DNA from: Azoarcus olearius
Lineage (GTDB): Bacteria; Pseudomonadota; Gammaproteobacteria; Burkholderiales; Rhodocyclaceae
DNA: 64,000 nt
Reading direction: 5' to 3'
Assembly: GCF_001682385.1 (NCBI RefSeq)
Contig: NZ_CP016210.1
Span: 1,240,001 to 1,304,000 of the forward strand
In this document: in pieces, positions 49,397 to 57,262 of the stretch
Numbering within the stretch: position 1 is the stretch's first letter
Layout: each line of letters begins with the position of its first letter
Notes under the pieces: generated by a model
What the model saw: the letters and a program-made list of their open reading frames with translations, nothing else
Database searches by the model: none
Told to the model about the DNA's origin: nothing
Position numbers and translations under genes: made by a program

Positions 49397-50977
49397 ATGA
49401 GCGGCTACGACGCAATCATCGTCGGCAGCGGCATCAACTCGCTGGTGTGCGCCGGCGTCATGTCCAGGCGCGGCAAGAAGGTGCTGGTGCTGGAGCGCGA
49501 GGCGGTGCTTGGCGGCTGCATCCGCAGCGAGCAGCTCACCGCGCCCGGCTACCTGCACGACACGATGTCCACCGCCCATCCGCTGTTCGTCACCTCGCCC
49601 GGCTACGCCGAACTGAAGGACGCGCTGCACGCCAACGGCTTGGATTACGGCAACAACGCCACTCCCACCGGCGTGCTGCTGCCCGACGGCCGCTCGCTGA
49701 TCCTTGGCCGCGACCGTGCCGCCAACATCGCGATGATGAACGCGCTCGCCCCCGGCGACGGCGATGCCTACGGCGCCGGCATGGCCTTCGTCGAGCAGAA
49801 CGCGCAACTGATCTTCGCGCTGCTCGGCAACGAACTGTGGAGCGCCGGCGTCGCCAAGACCATGCTCGGCCGCTTGTGGAAGCAGGGCACGCACGACACC
49901 GTCGGCTTCTTCGGCCCCGCGATGCAAAGCTGCCGCGCCTGGATGGAGACCCAGCTCAAGTCCGACCTGGTGCGCGCGATGCTGGCGCCCTGGGTGCTGC
50001 ACACCGGCCTCGGGCCGGAAAGTGCGATGTCGGCGCTGATGGCGCAGGTGATCGCGTTCACGCTGGAGGCCGTCGGCCTGCCGCTGGTGAAGGGTGGCAA
50101 CGCACGCACCGTGGATGCCTTCCGCGCGGTGGTCGAAGGCGCCGGGGGCCGCTTCGAAACCGGTGCCGACGTTGCCGAGATCCTGGTCGAAGGCGGCAAG
50201 GCGCGCGGCGTGCGCACCGGCGACGGCCGCGTGTTCGAGGCGAAGCAGGTCATCTGCAACGTCACCCCCACCCAGCTCTACGGCCGCCTGCTGCCCGCCG
50301 CCCATAGTCCGGAACCGCTGCGCAGCCAGGCCGCGCAGTACCGCTACGGCAAGGGCAACATGCAGATCCACCTGGCGCTGTCCGAGCCGCCGCAATGGGC
50401 CGACCCCAAGCTGCGCGAGGTGATCTACCTGCACCTGACCAGCGGCCTGGACGGCGTGTCCCGCGCGGTGAATGAGGCCGAGCGCGGCCTGCTGCCGGCC
50501 GAAGGCACCATCTGCGTGGCCCAGCCCTGCGCGGTCGATCCCTCACGCGCGCCGGCCGGCGGCTGGGTGATGTGGGTGCAGCTGCCGGAATGCCCGCGCA
50601 CCGTGCGCGGCGACGCCGCTGGCGAAATCGCCGCGCCCGCCGACGGCAGCTGGACGGAGGACGTGCGTGAGCGCTACGCCGACCGCGCGATCGAACGGAT
50701 CGCCGCGCATGTGCCGAATCTGAAAGCCAGCATCATCGGCCGCAAGGTGATCTCGCCGGCAGACCTGGAGCGGCTCAACATCAACCTGGTGGGTGGTGAC
50801 CCGTACTCGGGCGAGTGCGCGATCGACCAGTATCTGTTCTGGCGGCCGCTGCGCGGGGTGAAGAACCACGCCACGCCGGTGAAGGGGCTGTACCACATCG
50901 GTGCCTCGACGCATCCGGGGCCGGGGTTGTCGGGGGCGTCGGGGTTTCATGTGGCGAATGCGTTGGTGAAGGGGTAG
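49397..50977 (+). CDS. FAD-dependent oxidoreductase of the phytoene-desaturase (CrtI/PYROXD2) type
   Basis: 526 residues from ATG 49397 (MSGYDAIIVGSGINSLVCAG); the frame open upstream overlaps the operator boxes. N-terminal dinucleotide fold GSGINSLVCAG with E35-type ribose-binding strand VLVLEREAVLGG, and a C-terminal FAD-closing motif GASTHPGPGLSGASGFHVAN. Such enzymes desaturate or isomerise hydrophobic substrates. No carotenoid genes are nearby; instead it belongs to the dioxygenase block and carries the same operator boxes. Substrate unknown. Soluble, no signal peptide. Confidence 0.83.
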   Translation: MSGYDAIIVGSGINSLVCAGVMSRRGKKVLVLEREAVLGGCIRSEQLTAPGYLHDTMSTAHPLFVTSPGYAELKDALHANGLDYGNNATPTGVLLPDGRSLILGRDRAANIAMMNALAPGDGDAYGAGMAFVEQNAQLIFALLGNELWSAGVAKTMLGRLWKQGTHDTVGFFGPAMQSCRAWMETQLKSDLVRAMLAPWVLHTGLGPESAMSALMAQVIAFTLEAVGLPLVKGGNARTVDAFRAVVEGAGGRFETGADVAEILVEGGKARGVRTGDGRVFEAKQVICNVTPTQLYGRLLPAAHSPEPLRSQAAQYRYGKGNMQIHLALSEPPQWADPKLREVIYLHLTSGLDGVSRAVNEAERGLLPAEGTICVAQPCAVDPSRAPAGGWVMWVQLPECPRTVRGDAAGEIAAPADGSWTEDVRERYADRAIERIAAHVPNLKASIIGRKVISPADLERLNINLVGGDPYSGECAIDQYLFWRPLRGVKNHATPVKGLYHIGASTHPGPGLSGASGFHVANALVKG

Positions 50978-50986
50978 GGGCTCTTG

Positions 50987-51042
50987 CTCCCTCCCCTTCA
51001 AGGGGGTGAGGGCGGGGTTTCGGCGAGCATCGCTCGCCGCCG
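50987..51042 (+). repeat. Composite palindromic intergenic repeat, copy 1
   Basis: Module A: CTCCCTCCCCTTCAAGGGGG, containing the palindrome CCCCTTCAAGGGG. Connector GGCGGGGTTT. Module B: hairpin CGGCGAGC-ATC-GCTCGCCG (51021-51039). REP-like architecture. Confidence 0.75.
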
Positions 51043-51090
51043 GCCGAACGACGGTGTCTCCCAGCACCGGCTACCGGGCTGGGGTGATGT

Positions 51091-51150
51091 GCTCCCTCCC
51101 CTTCAAGGGGGCGTAGGCGGGGTTTTGCAGAGCATTGCTCTGCGCCGCCG
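51091..51150 (+). repeat. Composite palindromic intergenic repeat, copy 2
   Basis: Same module A as copy 1 and connector GGCGGGGTTT, but module B is GCAGAGC-ATT-GCTCTGC (51127-51143): both arms differ from copy 1 in a compensating way. Confidence 0.75.
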
Positions 51151-51264
51151 GAGCGGCGGAGCGAAGCGAAGACTCCCGGGCTGGGGTGGGGATGGGTATT
51201 GCCCGCGCGAATCCAGCCCCATCCCCCTCCTAACCGGGAGTCTCGGCTTCGCCTCGCCGCTACA

Positions 51265-51321
51265 CCGGCGGCAAGCATGCTTGCCGAAACCCCGGCTCCG
51301 CCCCCCTTGAAGGGGGAGGGA
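51265..51321 (-). repeat. Composite palindromic intergenic repeat, copy 3 (inverted)
   Basis: Reads on the minus strand as module A (CCTCCCCCTTCAAGGGGGG), a connector ending GGGGTTTC, and module B GGCAAGC-AT-GCTTGCC (51270-51285). The stretch 51151-51264 between copies 2 and 3 contains further inverted GGGCTGGGGTGGGGATG / CATCCCC sequence and no gene. Confidence 0.72.
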
Positions 51322-51372
51322 CAAAACCGGCCGCCGCCGCGACGAGGTGATTGTCGGGCCTAGTGCCCCAGC

Positions 51373-52185
51373 TCACCCTTCCGGCTGCAACCTCGCAAAC
51401 CACTCCCGCGGCGACCGTCCCTGATCCGGCCCGAGGATGGAGAACCCGCCATCCACCGGAATGTCGATCCCCGTGATCCACGACGCATCCGCACTCGCCG
51501 CGAACGCGATCGCCCGCCCGACCTCCTCGCCGCGGCCCACGCGGCCCAGCGGATGGAAATGGGCGCCGACCGCGTCGGCCTTGGCGATGTCGCCGCCGGT
51601 CATGCTCTCCACCGACGGCGACCAGGTCCACGCCGGCGACACCGACACCACGCGGATGCCGAGCGGCGCCAGGCTGACCGCGAAGTTCTTGGTGATCTGG
51701 ATGATCGCCGCCTTGGACGCGGGATAGACCGCGCGACCGTCGGCGCCGAACTTGCCGCCGGTGCTGCCGAGGTTGATCACCACGCCGCCGGGCCGCATCA
51801 CCTCGGCGGCCTTCTGCGTGAAGATCGCGCCGGACACCAGGTTCACATTCAGCGTCGCCAGCCATTCGGCCCGCGATGAAGCCAGGCCGCGGTCGTTGTA
51901 GCTGCAGGCGTTGTTCACCAGCAAATCCAGACGGCCGCAGTCGTCGATCACGGTGCGGATGCAGCGCTCGATGGCGTCGTCGTCGGTGATGTCGGCTTCC
52001 AGGTAGCGGGCCGGGCTGCCGATGCCGGCGGCGACCGCCTCGCCGGCGTCACGGCCGCGGCCGACGATGTAGACGGTGGCGCCCGAGCCGGCGAGCACGC
52101 GGGCGATGTCGGCGCCCAGGCCCTGGGTGGCGCCGGTGACGATGGCGACCTTGCCGGCCAGGCGCGGGGTTTCGGTTGTGCTCAT
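51373..52185 (-). CDS. Short-chain dehydrogenase/reductase
   Basis: 270 residues, classical SDR. NAD(P) motif TGATQGLG (17-24), NNAC (91-94), catalytic S141, Y154 and K158 (YPASK). In a Rieske-dioxygenase block the natural candidate role is oxidation of a cis-dihydrodiol to a catechol, but many SDRs act on alcohols or ketones. The start overlaps the stop of the isochorismatase-fold gene by 4 bp, so both come from one message. A run of composite repeats follows its 3' end. Confidence 0.87.
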   Translation of the reverse strand: MSTTETPRLAGKVAIVTGATQGLGADIARVLAGSGATVYIVGRGRDAGEAVAAGIGSPARYLEADITDDDAIERCIRTVIDDCGRLDLLVNNACSYNDRGLASSRAEWLATLNVNLVSGAIFTQKAAEVMRPGGVVINLGSTGGKFGADGRAVYPASKAAIIQITKNFAVSLAPLGIRVVSVSPAWTWSPSVESMTGGDIAKADAVGAHFHPLGRVGRGEEVGRAIAFAASADASWITGIDIPVDGGFSILGPDQGRSPREWFARLQPEG

Positions 52186-52787
52186 GCGTGTCCTTTGGGG
52201 GCGAGGGCGGCGAAGGCGCTGTCGACGTCGCCGACCTCGGCGATCAGCCGCATGCTGGCGAGCGCGTTGTCGTGGGCGGCGCCGGCGGCGGCGCAGGCAT
52301 CCGCCGCCACGGTGACGTCGTAGCCGCGGTCGGCGGCGTCGCGCACCGTGCTCTCCACCACCGAGTGGGTGGCGATGCCGGCGATCACCAGCTGCTTTGC
52401 GTCCAGCAACCGCAGCAGCGCTTCCAGCTCGGTGCCGTAGAAGGCGCTGATGCGGTTGTGCTTGAAGGCGAACTCGCGCGGGCTGTCCAGCGGCGCGAGT
52501 TCGGCGAAGAATTCGGAACCCCAGTGGCCGTCGCGCACCGCGCCGATCTCCGCCGTCTTTCGGAAGATCGGCGTGTTGCGGGCGAGGTCGGCGTAGTCGG
52601 GGCGGAAGGCCATGCGCACGTGGATGATGGGCCAGCCGCGTGCGCGGGCGCCCGCCAGCAGCCGCCCGGCGGCGGCGATCAGGCGGGCGCGCGCCGGGTC
52701 GTCCTCGGCGAGGCCCACACGGATGCGGCCCTCGGGGTGCAGCTGGTCGTTCTGGTAGTGCAGGGCGACGACAACCGGCGTTGTCAT
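52182..52787 (-). CDS. Isochorismatase-fold (cysteine hydrolase superfamily) protein lacking the canonical Asp and Cys
   Basis: 201 residues from ATG 52787 (GGAGGGCAG upstream on its strand). The fold is clear: VVALHYQNDQL first strand, K109 in FAFKHNRISAF, and LVIAGIATHSVVESTVRDA. In amidases of this superfamily the triad is Asp-Lys-Cys. Here H10 stands at the Asp position and V143 at the Cys position; only the lysine remains. True isochorismatases also lack the cysteine but keep the Asp. Either a different chemistry or a non-catalytic role is implied. Coupled to the SDR gene. Confidence 0.78.
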   Translation of the reverse strand: MTTPVVVALHYQNDQLHPEGRIRVGLAEDDPARARLIAAAGRLLAGARARGWPIIHVRMAFRPDYADLARNTPIFRKTAEIGAVRDGHWGSEFFAELAPLDSPREFAFKHNRISAFYGTELEALLRLLDAKQLVIAGIATHSVVESTVRDAADRGYDVTVAADACAAAGAAHDNALASMRLIAEVGDVDSAFAALAPKGHA

Positions 52788-52851
52788 TTTTCTGCCCTCC
52801 CGTCCAGGCGCGCCGGAGCGTCGGCTTTGCACAGCCGGCTCGTTACGCAGG

Positions 52852-52905
52852 CGCGGAGCGGGGCTCCGCGAAACCCCTGCTCCACCCTCCCCAGGGGAGG
52901 GGCGC
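52852..52905 (-). repeat. Composite palindromic intergenic repeat, copy 4 (inverted, diverged)
   Basis: Module B CGCGGAGC-GGG-GCTCCGCG, then GAAACCCC (connector) and a changed module A CCTCCCCAGGGGAGG whose centre is AG in place of TTCAA. It sits in the gap between the isochorismatase-fold gene and the dioxygenase beta gene. Confidence 0.6.
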
Positions 52906-52939
52906 GCTTTCCTTCGGGCGGCCGTGCGGACGCGCGCAT

Positions 52940-53476
52940 CTAGATGAACACCTCCAGGTTGGCGAACACGTCGTCGCAGTTCACCAGGTTCACCCGCTTC
53001 AGCACGATCTTCCAGCCGCCGTCCTCGGTGGCCGCCAGCTTGTGGAACACCGCGCCGGCGAGCTGGCGCTGGTCGATGCGCCATTCGGTGAGTTGCAGCG
53101 TGGAGCGCACGATCAGGTGGCCGGCAGCGTCCAGGCCTTCGATGGTGATGTTGCCGACCAGGTGGGCGCTGCGGGTGAGCGGCTGCTGCGACCAGTTGCG
53201 GGCGTTCTCGACGCGGCGGACGCGCACTTCGCGCAGCATCTTGTCTTCCCAGAACAGTGAGATCTGCTCAAAGGGGTTGGCCTGGTCGTGGAAGCGCGGC
53301 ACCCAGTAGCGGCCGTCCTCGGTCCACAGCGCCAGCCATTCGGCAAAGCGGCGTTCGTCCAGCAGGCGGGCTTCGTGGAAGAGGAACTGCTCCACGCGGC
53401 GGACGGCCTCGGCGGACAGGCTGGCGCCGGACACCGGCACGGTGGAGACGTCGAAAGTACGATCAAGCAGTTGCAC
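52940..53476 (-). CDS. Rieske dioxygenase small (beta) subunit
   Basis: 178 residues of the ring-hydroxylating-dioxygenase beta family (SnoaL-like cone fold): VEQFLFHEARLLDERRFAEWL at the N-terminus, TEDGRYWVPRF, and the late DGGWKIVLKRVNL strand. It is structural in most alpha3-beta3 oxygenases. The start overlaps the end of the alpha gene by 14 bp, ensuring matched synthesis. About 150 bp separate it from the isochorismatase-fold gene downstream, containing a repeat. Confidence 0.92.
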   Translation of the reverse strand: MQLLDRTFDVSTVPVSGASLSAEAVRRVEQFLFHEARLLDERRFAEWLALWTEDGRYWVPRFHDQANPFEQISLFWEDKMLREVRVRRVENARNWSQQPLTRSAHLVGNITIEGLDAAGHLIVRSTLQLTEWRIDQRQLAGAVFHKLAATEDGGWKIVLKRVNLVNCDDVFANLEVFI

Positions 53477-54818
53477 GGTCGGCCTCCTTTTCCTGGGCTT
53501 GGCGTTGGCGGGTGGGGGCGGGGTTCAGCATGTACTGCTTCCAGGCGGCGAACTGGTTGCGCATCGGCAGTTCGCTGGTGCCGTTGGTGGACACCATGCC
53601 GTCCGGCGTTTCCTGGTCGGTGCCGAGGTAGCGGTGCAGGCTCACCCAGTCGCCGCCGCGGGTCTGGTTGCCTTCCTGGCAGCGCTTGTACACCTCGACG
53701 TCGTCCGGCATGACGTTGGAGGACGGCGAGTTGATCAGGTTGGCGTAGGTCAGCGCGCGGTCGAACACCGCGTCCGGCGCGCCCTTCAGGCGGAAGGTCT
53801 GGATCTCGATCATGGTGCGGTCCACGCTCACCGGGCGGATCACGCGGAACTGCTGGAACACGGTGTGTGGCGAGCCGCTGCCGTAGATGATGGTGTTGTG
53901 GCGGTTCATGCCGAGGATCTGGCGGGCCTTGTCTTCGCCGTAGGCGTCAGAAAGCACCGCGAAGTGGTCGCGCGAGACCGGGTCGCGCGTGGCGGCGGTG
54001 GGGTCGAAGATGCCTTCCATGTAGCCGTGGCCGTTGTGGTAGGCGCGCAGCTCCAGCTTTTCCCAGAACTCGTAGGGCTCGCCGTTGCCGTCCATGATCA
54101 GCAGCTCGAAGGGCATCTCGCCCAGCGCCGCCGCTTCCTCGCGCGCGGCGACGAAGGAGGATTCATGGGTGACGCGGGCGTGCATGGTGTCGTGCAGGTT
54201 CTCGTAGAACACCTTCCAGTTCGATTTCTGCATGACGCGGAAGGTGCCGCCGGCCACTTCCACCTCGCCCACCGGCGAGCGCTCGCACAGGTTGTCGATG
54301 GAGGAGGCGACGCCGCCGAGGAAGGTCTTGAGGTCCGGGCCTTCGGCCGACTGGCTGGCGAAGACGAAGCCGCGGTAGCTGTCGACGCGGGCCACCGCCT
54401 TCATCGAGAAGTCGGGGTTGGCGGGGTCGTAGCAGGTGCCTTCCAGGCCGTTCTTCAGCGGCAGCGACAGATGCGAACCGTCCAGCTTGAAGGTCCACGC
54501 GTGGTAGGGGCAGCGGAAGAACTTGCCGGTACAGCCGTCGCCCTCGGCCACCACCTTGGCGCCCTTGTGCGGGCAGCGGTTGTACACCACGTGCACCTTG
54601 CCGTCGGCGGCGCGGACCATGATGACGTCCTGATCGCCGATGCGGGTGGTGTGGTAATCGCCGGTCTTCTTCACCTGGCTTTCGTGGCCGACGTAGATCC
54701 AGGCCTGGCCGTAGATGCGTTCCATCTCCAGGGCGAAGATCTCGGGGTCGGTATAGACGCGCTTGTGCACGCTGTCGGCGCGCACCAGGGCGGCGAGCGC
54801 TTCGTTGGACAGAGTCAT
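53463..54818 (-). CDS. Rieske [2Fe-2S] dioxygenase large (alpha) subunit
   Basis: Catalytic subunit of a ring-hydroxylating oxygenase. 451 residues from ATG 54818 with AGGAGAG upstream. Rieske ligands C82-x-H84 and C103-xx-H106 (RCPHKG, CPYHAW). Mononuclear iron site in NWKVFYENLHDTMHARVTH: bridging D210 and ligands H213 and H218; the third carboxylate is probably in MPDDVEVYK. The alpha+beta composition with a flavin/ferredoxin-fused reductase resembles benzoate/anthranilate- or phthalate-type systems in general layout; the substrate is not deducible from these motifs. Confidence 0.93.
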   Translation of the reverse strand: MTLSNEALAALVRADSVHKRVYTDPEIFALEMERIYGQAWIYVGHESQVKKTGDYHTTRIGDQDVIMVRAADGKVHVVYNRCPHKGAKVVAEGDGCTGKFFRCPYHAWTFKLDGSHLSLPLKNGLEGTCYDPANPDFSMKAVARVDSYRGFVFASQSAEGPDLKTFLGGVASSIDNLCERSPVGEVEVAGGTFRVMQKSNWKVFYENLHDTMHARVTHESSFVAAREEAAALGEMPFELLIMDGNGEPYEFWEKLELRAYHNGHGYMEGIFDPTAATRDPVSRDHFAVLSDAYGEDKARQILGMNRHNTIIYGSGSPHTVFQQFRVIRPVSVDRTMIEIQTFRLKGAPDAVFDRALTYANLINSPSSNVMPDDVEVYKRCQEGNQTRGGDWVSLHRYLGTDQETPDGMVSTNGTSELPMRNQFAAWKQYMLNPAPTRQRQAQEKEADRATA

Positions 54819-54837
54819 TGCTGCTCTCCTCGGGTTG

Positions 54838-55785
54838 TCAAAGTTCGAGCACCAGCCGTTCGGACCGGGCACGTGAAACGCAGGTACAGAAACCGCCTTC
54901 CGAGCGCTCGCGCGCCGACAGGCAGATGTCGCGGTGGTCGGCTTCGCCTGCCACCACCTTGGCGGTGCAGATGCCGCATTCGCCCCGGCGGCAGTCGAAC
55001 ATCGGGTCGAGTCCGGCTTCCTCCATCACGTCCATCACCGTCTTGCCCACCGGCACTTCCAGCGTGATGCCGCTGGTGGTGAGCTCCACGGTAAAAGGGC
55101 GGTCGCCGGCTTCATCCAGCGCGCCGGTGAAGAGTTCGCAGTGCAGGTTGGCGTCCGCCCAGCCGAGCTTGCGGCCGGTGTCGAGCACCGCGGCGATGAA
55201 GCCCTTGGGGCCGCACACATAGAGATGGCGGCCGGCGGCCGGGGCGCCGATGACCTCGGCCAGCGGCATGCCCCTGGCGGGATCGCCGCCGTCGAACCAG
55301 CAACGGGCGTGTTCCAGCGCCTCGACCTCGGCGCAATAGGCGGCGCGCTCGGGGTCGCGGGCGGCGTAGTGCAGGGCGTAGCGCTTGCCGGCGGCGGCGA
55401 GCGTGCGTGCCATGCACAGGATGGGGGTGATGCCGATGCCGCCGGCGAGCAGCAGGTATTCCTCGGCGGCTTCTTCCAATGGGAAGAGGTTTTTCGGCGG
55501 CGACACGGTGATCGTCTCGCCTTCGCTCAGGCTGTGCACCCAGCGCGAGCCGCCGCTGCCCTGGGCTTCCAGCTGCACCGCGATCTCGACGCGGTCGCCG
55601 CCGTCGGCCGGGGTCACCAGCGAGTAGGCACGGCGCAGCGGACGCTCGCCGGGGACGTGGAGTTCGACGTGGGCGCCGGCGGTATAGGCGGGAATGGCGC
55701 TGCCGTCCGCGGTGCGCAGGATCAGCCTGCGGATCAGCGGGGTGAGGGCGTCGATCTGTGCGACTCGCATGGAAAGCGCGGTCAT
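54838..55785 (-). CDS. Phthalate-dioxygenase-reductase-type oxidoreductase (FMN, NAD, C-terminal [2Fe-2S])
   Basis: Electron supply for the Rieske oxygenase: NADH to FMN to a plant-type ferredoxin centre. 315 residues from ATG 55785 (an ATG five codons on is possible). FMN-binding RRAYSLVTP with the R-x-Y-S motif, NAD fold GGIGITPILCMARTL and YVCGPKGF, and a C-terminal cluster CRRGECGIC with the last Cys in FCTCVS. This order (flavin-NAD-ferredoxin) is that of VanB/PDR enzymes. First gene of the minus-strand reductase-alpha-beta set, 19 bp before alpha. Confidence 0.92.
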   Translation of the reverse strand: MTALSMRVAQIDALTPLIRRLILRTADGSAIPAYTAGAHVELHVPGERPLRRAYSLVTPADGGDRVEIAVQLEAQGSGGSRWVHSLSEGETITVSPPKNLFPLEEAAEEYLLLAGGIGITPILCMARTLAAAGKRYALHYAARDPERAAYCAEVEALEHARCWFDGGDPARGMPLAEVIGAPAAGRHLYVCGPKGFIAAVLDTGRKLGWADANLHCELFTGALDEAGDRPFTVELTTSGITLEVPVGKTVMDVMEEAGLDPMFDCRRGECGICTAKVVAGEADHRDICLSARERSEGGFCTCVSRARSERLVLEL

Positions 55786-55866
55786 CGGGGGGCTCCGGTA
55801 GGTACGGCCGGCGGACGACGGGGTGTGCCGGCGGAGCAAAATTTATTCGGCCAGGCGCGGCGGCAA

Positions 55867-55901
55867 TAGCCGCGATTGGCAAGCCTTGTCCGCAATTTGC
55901 A
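55867..55901 (-). promoter_or_regulatory. Tandem AraC/XylS-type boxes ahead of the dioxygenase operon
   Basis: Minus strand: distal TGCA-AATTGC-GGACA (55901-55887) and proximal TGCC-AATCGC-GGCTA (55881-55867), starts 20 bp apart. A possible -10 AATAAA (55847-55842) follows the proximal box after 19 bp, the arrangement expected of a class II activator site overlapping -35. 82 bp before the reductase start. Confidence 0.58.
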
Positions 55902-56087
55902 GCGGGTTTCCGCCCTGGCAGTCGCGGCGCCGCAGCGCGCGGGCCGCGGCCGGCGCTCGCCGAAGGTGTGCGGATGTCATTGGCGGCGTGGTGCATCCGC
56001 GTCCGGCGCTGCGTCCGCGGCGCCCGGTGCGGTCGCCGCCCGGCTTCTGCTGCGCCGCGCAAACGGGCCTGCCGGCGCTCCCGGGCT

Positions 56088-56134
56088 TGCCTGATTCGGA
56101 CAAAAGCCGTTTCGCGGCCTGCCTATTCCGGATA
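56088..56134 (+). promoter_or_regulatory. Tandem AraC/XylS-type boxes ahead of the ABC-transporter operon
   Basis: TGCC-TGATTC-GGACA (56088-56102) and TGCC-TATTCC-GGATA (56120-56134), starts 32 bp apart (three helical turns). A weak -10 AAGAAT (56156-56161) lies beyond. About 205 bp before the first permease gene, so a long leader is implied. Confidence 0.5.
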
Positions 56135-56339
56135 GTCCCTGCCGTGGAATTCCCGAAGAATCGTCCTCAAGCCGGACGCTTCGATCCGGCCACCTTCACC
56201 CCTTGGGCGCACCCGGCGTGCGCGGGAGAACGAGTCTTGAAAGCAATCGACTTCGACGCGGCGGCCGCGCCTGGCCGGCCCGCTGCGCCCTGTACGTCAT
56301 TGCCCCCCGGGCCGCGGCCGCGCCGCGCGGGAGGCGGCC

Positions 56340-57260
56340 ATGGATAGCACTTTCGTCATCGAACAGCTGATCAACGGCATTGGCTACGGCCTGATGCTGT
56401 TCCTGCTCGCCGCGGGGCTGACGCTGGTGTTCGGCGTGATGGACACGATGAACCTTGCCCACGGCACGCTGTTCATGTTCGGCGCCTACATTGCCGCCAC
56501 GGTGCATGAGCACAGCCACTCCTTCATCGCCGCGGTACTGGCGGCGGTAGTGGTGACGGTGGCGATCGGCGCACTGATGGAAACCGTGCTGATGCGTCGG
56601 CTCTACCGCCGCAACCACCTCAACCAGGTGGTCGCCACCTTCGGCGTGATCCTGCTGGCCGACGACCTGGTGAAGTGGCTGTGGGGCGCCGCGCCCATCA
56701 TGGCGCCGACGCCGGCGGCGCTCTCGGGCCCGGTGCAGCTGATGGCGGAGCTGCCTTATCCCTCCTACCGGCTGCTGATCCTCGCGGCCGGCGTCGCCGC
56801 GGCGCTGCTGCTGTACGTGGTGGTGAACCACACCCGACTCGGCATGCTGGTGCGGGCCGGCGCTTCCGACCGGCCGATGGCCGAGCTGATGGGCGTGCGG
56901 GTGCAATCGGTGTTCACCGTGGTGTTCGTGCTCGGCGCGGCACTTGCCGGGGTGGCCGGCGCGCTGATGGGGCCGCTCACCGCGGTGCAGATCGGCATGG
57001 GCGAGGCGATCCTGATTCCGGCGCTGGTGGTGATCGTGATCGGCGGCATCGGCTCGGTGCGCGGCGCCTTCGTCGCGGCGCTGCTGGTCGGGCTGGTCGA
57101 TACCGCCGGCCGCGCCTTCGTGCCGCCGGCCCTGCGCGCGGTGATGCCGCCAGCGCTGGCCGCGGACGTCGGCCCGGCGCTGGCCGGCATCGCGATGTAC
57201 GTGCTGATGGCGGCGATCCTGTGCTTCAAGCCGCGCGGCCTGTTCCCGGCGAGGGGGTGA
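56340..57260 (+). CDS. livH: ABC transporter permease, LivH type
   Basis: 306 residues, about eight membrane helices, branched-chain-amino-acid (HAAT) permease family. N-terminal IEQLINGIGYGLMLFLLAAG and the conserved NLAHGTLFMFGAYIA segment, then the EAA-like cytoplasmic loop region GIGSVRGAFVAALLVG. HAAT importers in degraders of aromatics often carry aromatic acids or related compounds rather than amino acids, and the shared operators support that here. ATG 56340 follows a GGGAGGCGG site. Confidence 0.9.
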   Translation: MDSTFVIEQLINGIGYGLMLFLLAAGLTLVFGVMDTMNLAHGTLFMFGAYIAATVHEHSHSFIAAVLAAVVVTVAIGALMETVLMRRLYRRNHLNQVVATFGVILLADDLVKWLWGAAPIMAPTPAALSGPVQLMAELPYPSYRLLILAAGVAAALLLYVVVNHTRLGMLVRAGASDRPMAELMGVRVQSVFTVVFVLGAALAGVAGALMGPLTAVQIGMGEAILIPALVVIVIGGIGSVRGAFVAALLVGLVDTAGRAFVPPALRAVMPPALAADVGPALAGIAMYVLMAAILCFKPRGLFPARG

Positions 57261-57262
57261 AG

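Larger units (their letters stand above)
55786..56339. other. Divergent control region between the dioxygenase and transporter operons
   Basis: 554 bp with no credible gene. It holds two AraC/XylS-type box pairs, one facing each way (described separately), about 187 bp apart. The remainder is very GC-rich with short inverted repeats and no other element I can name. Confidence 0.6.

Noticed and set aside
50987..51321. Possible CRISPR array or insertion-sequence ends
   Set aside because: Repeats are few, unequal in spacing, in both orientations, with variable hairpins; no spacers of uniform length, no transposase frame and no target duplication.
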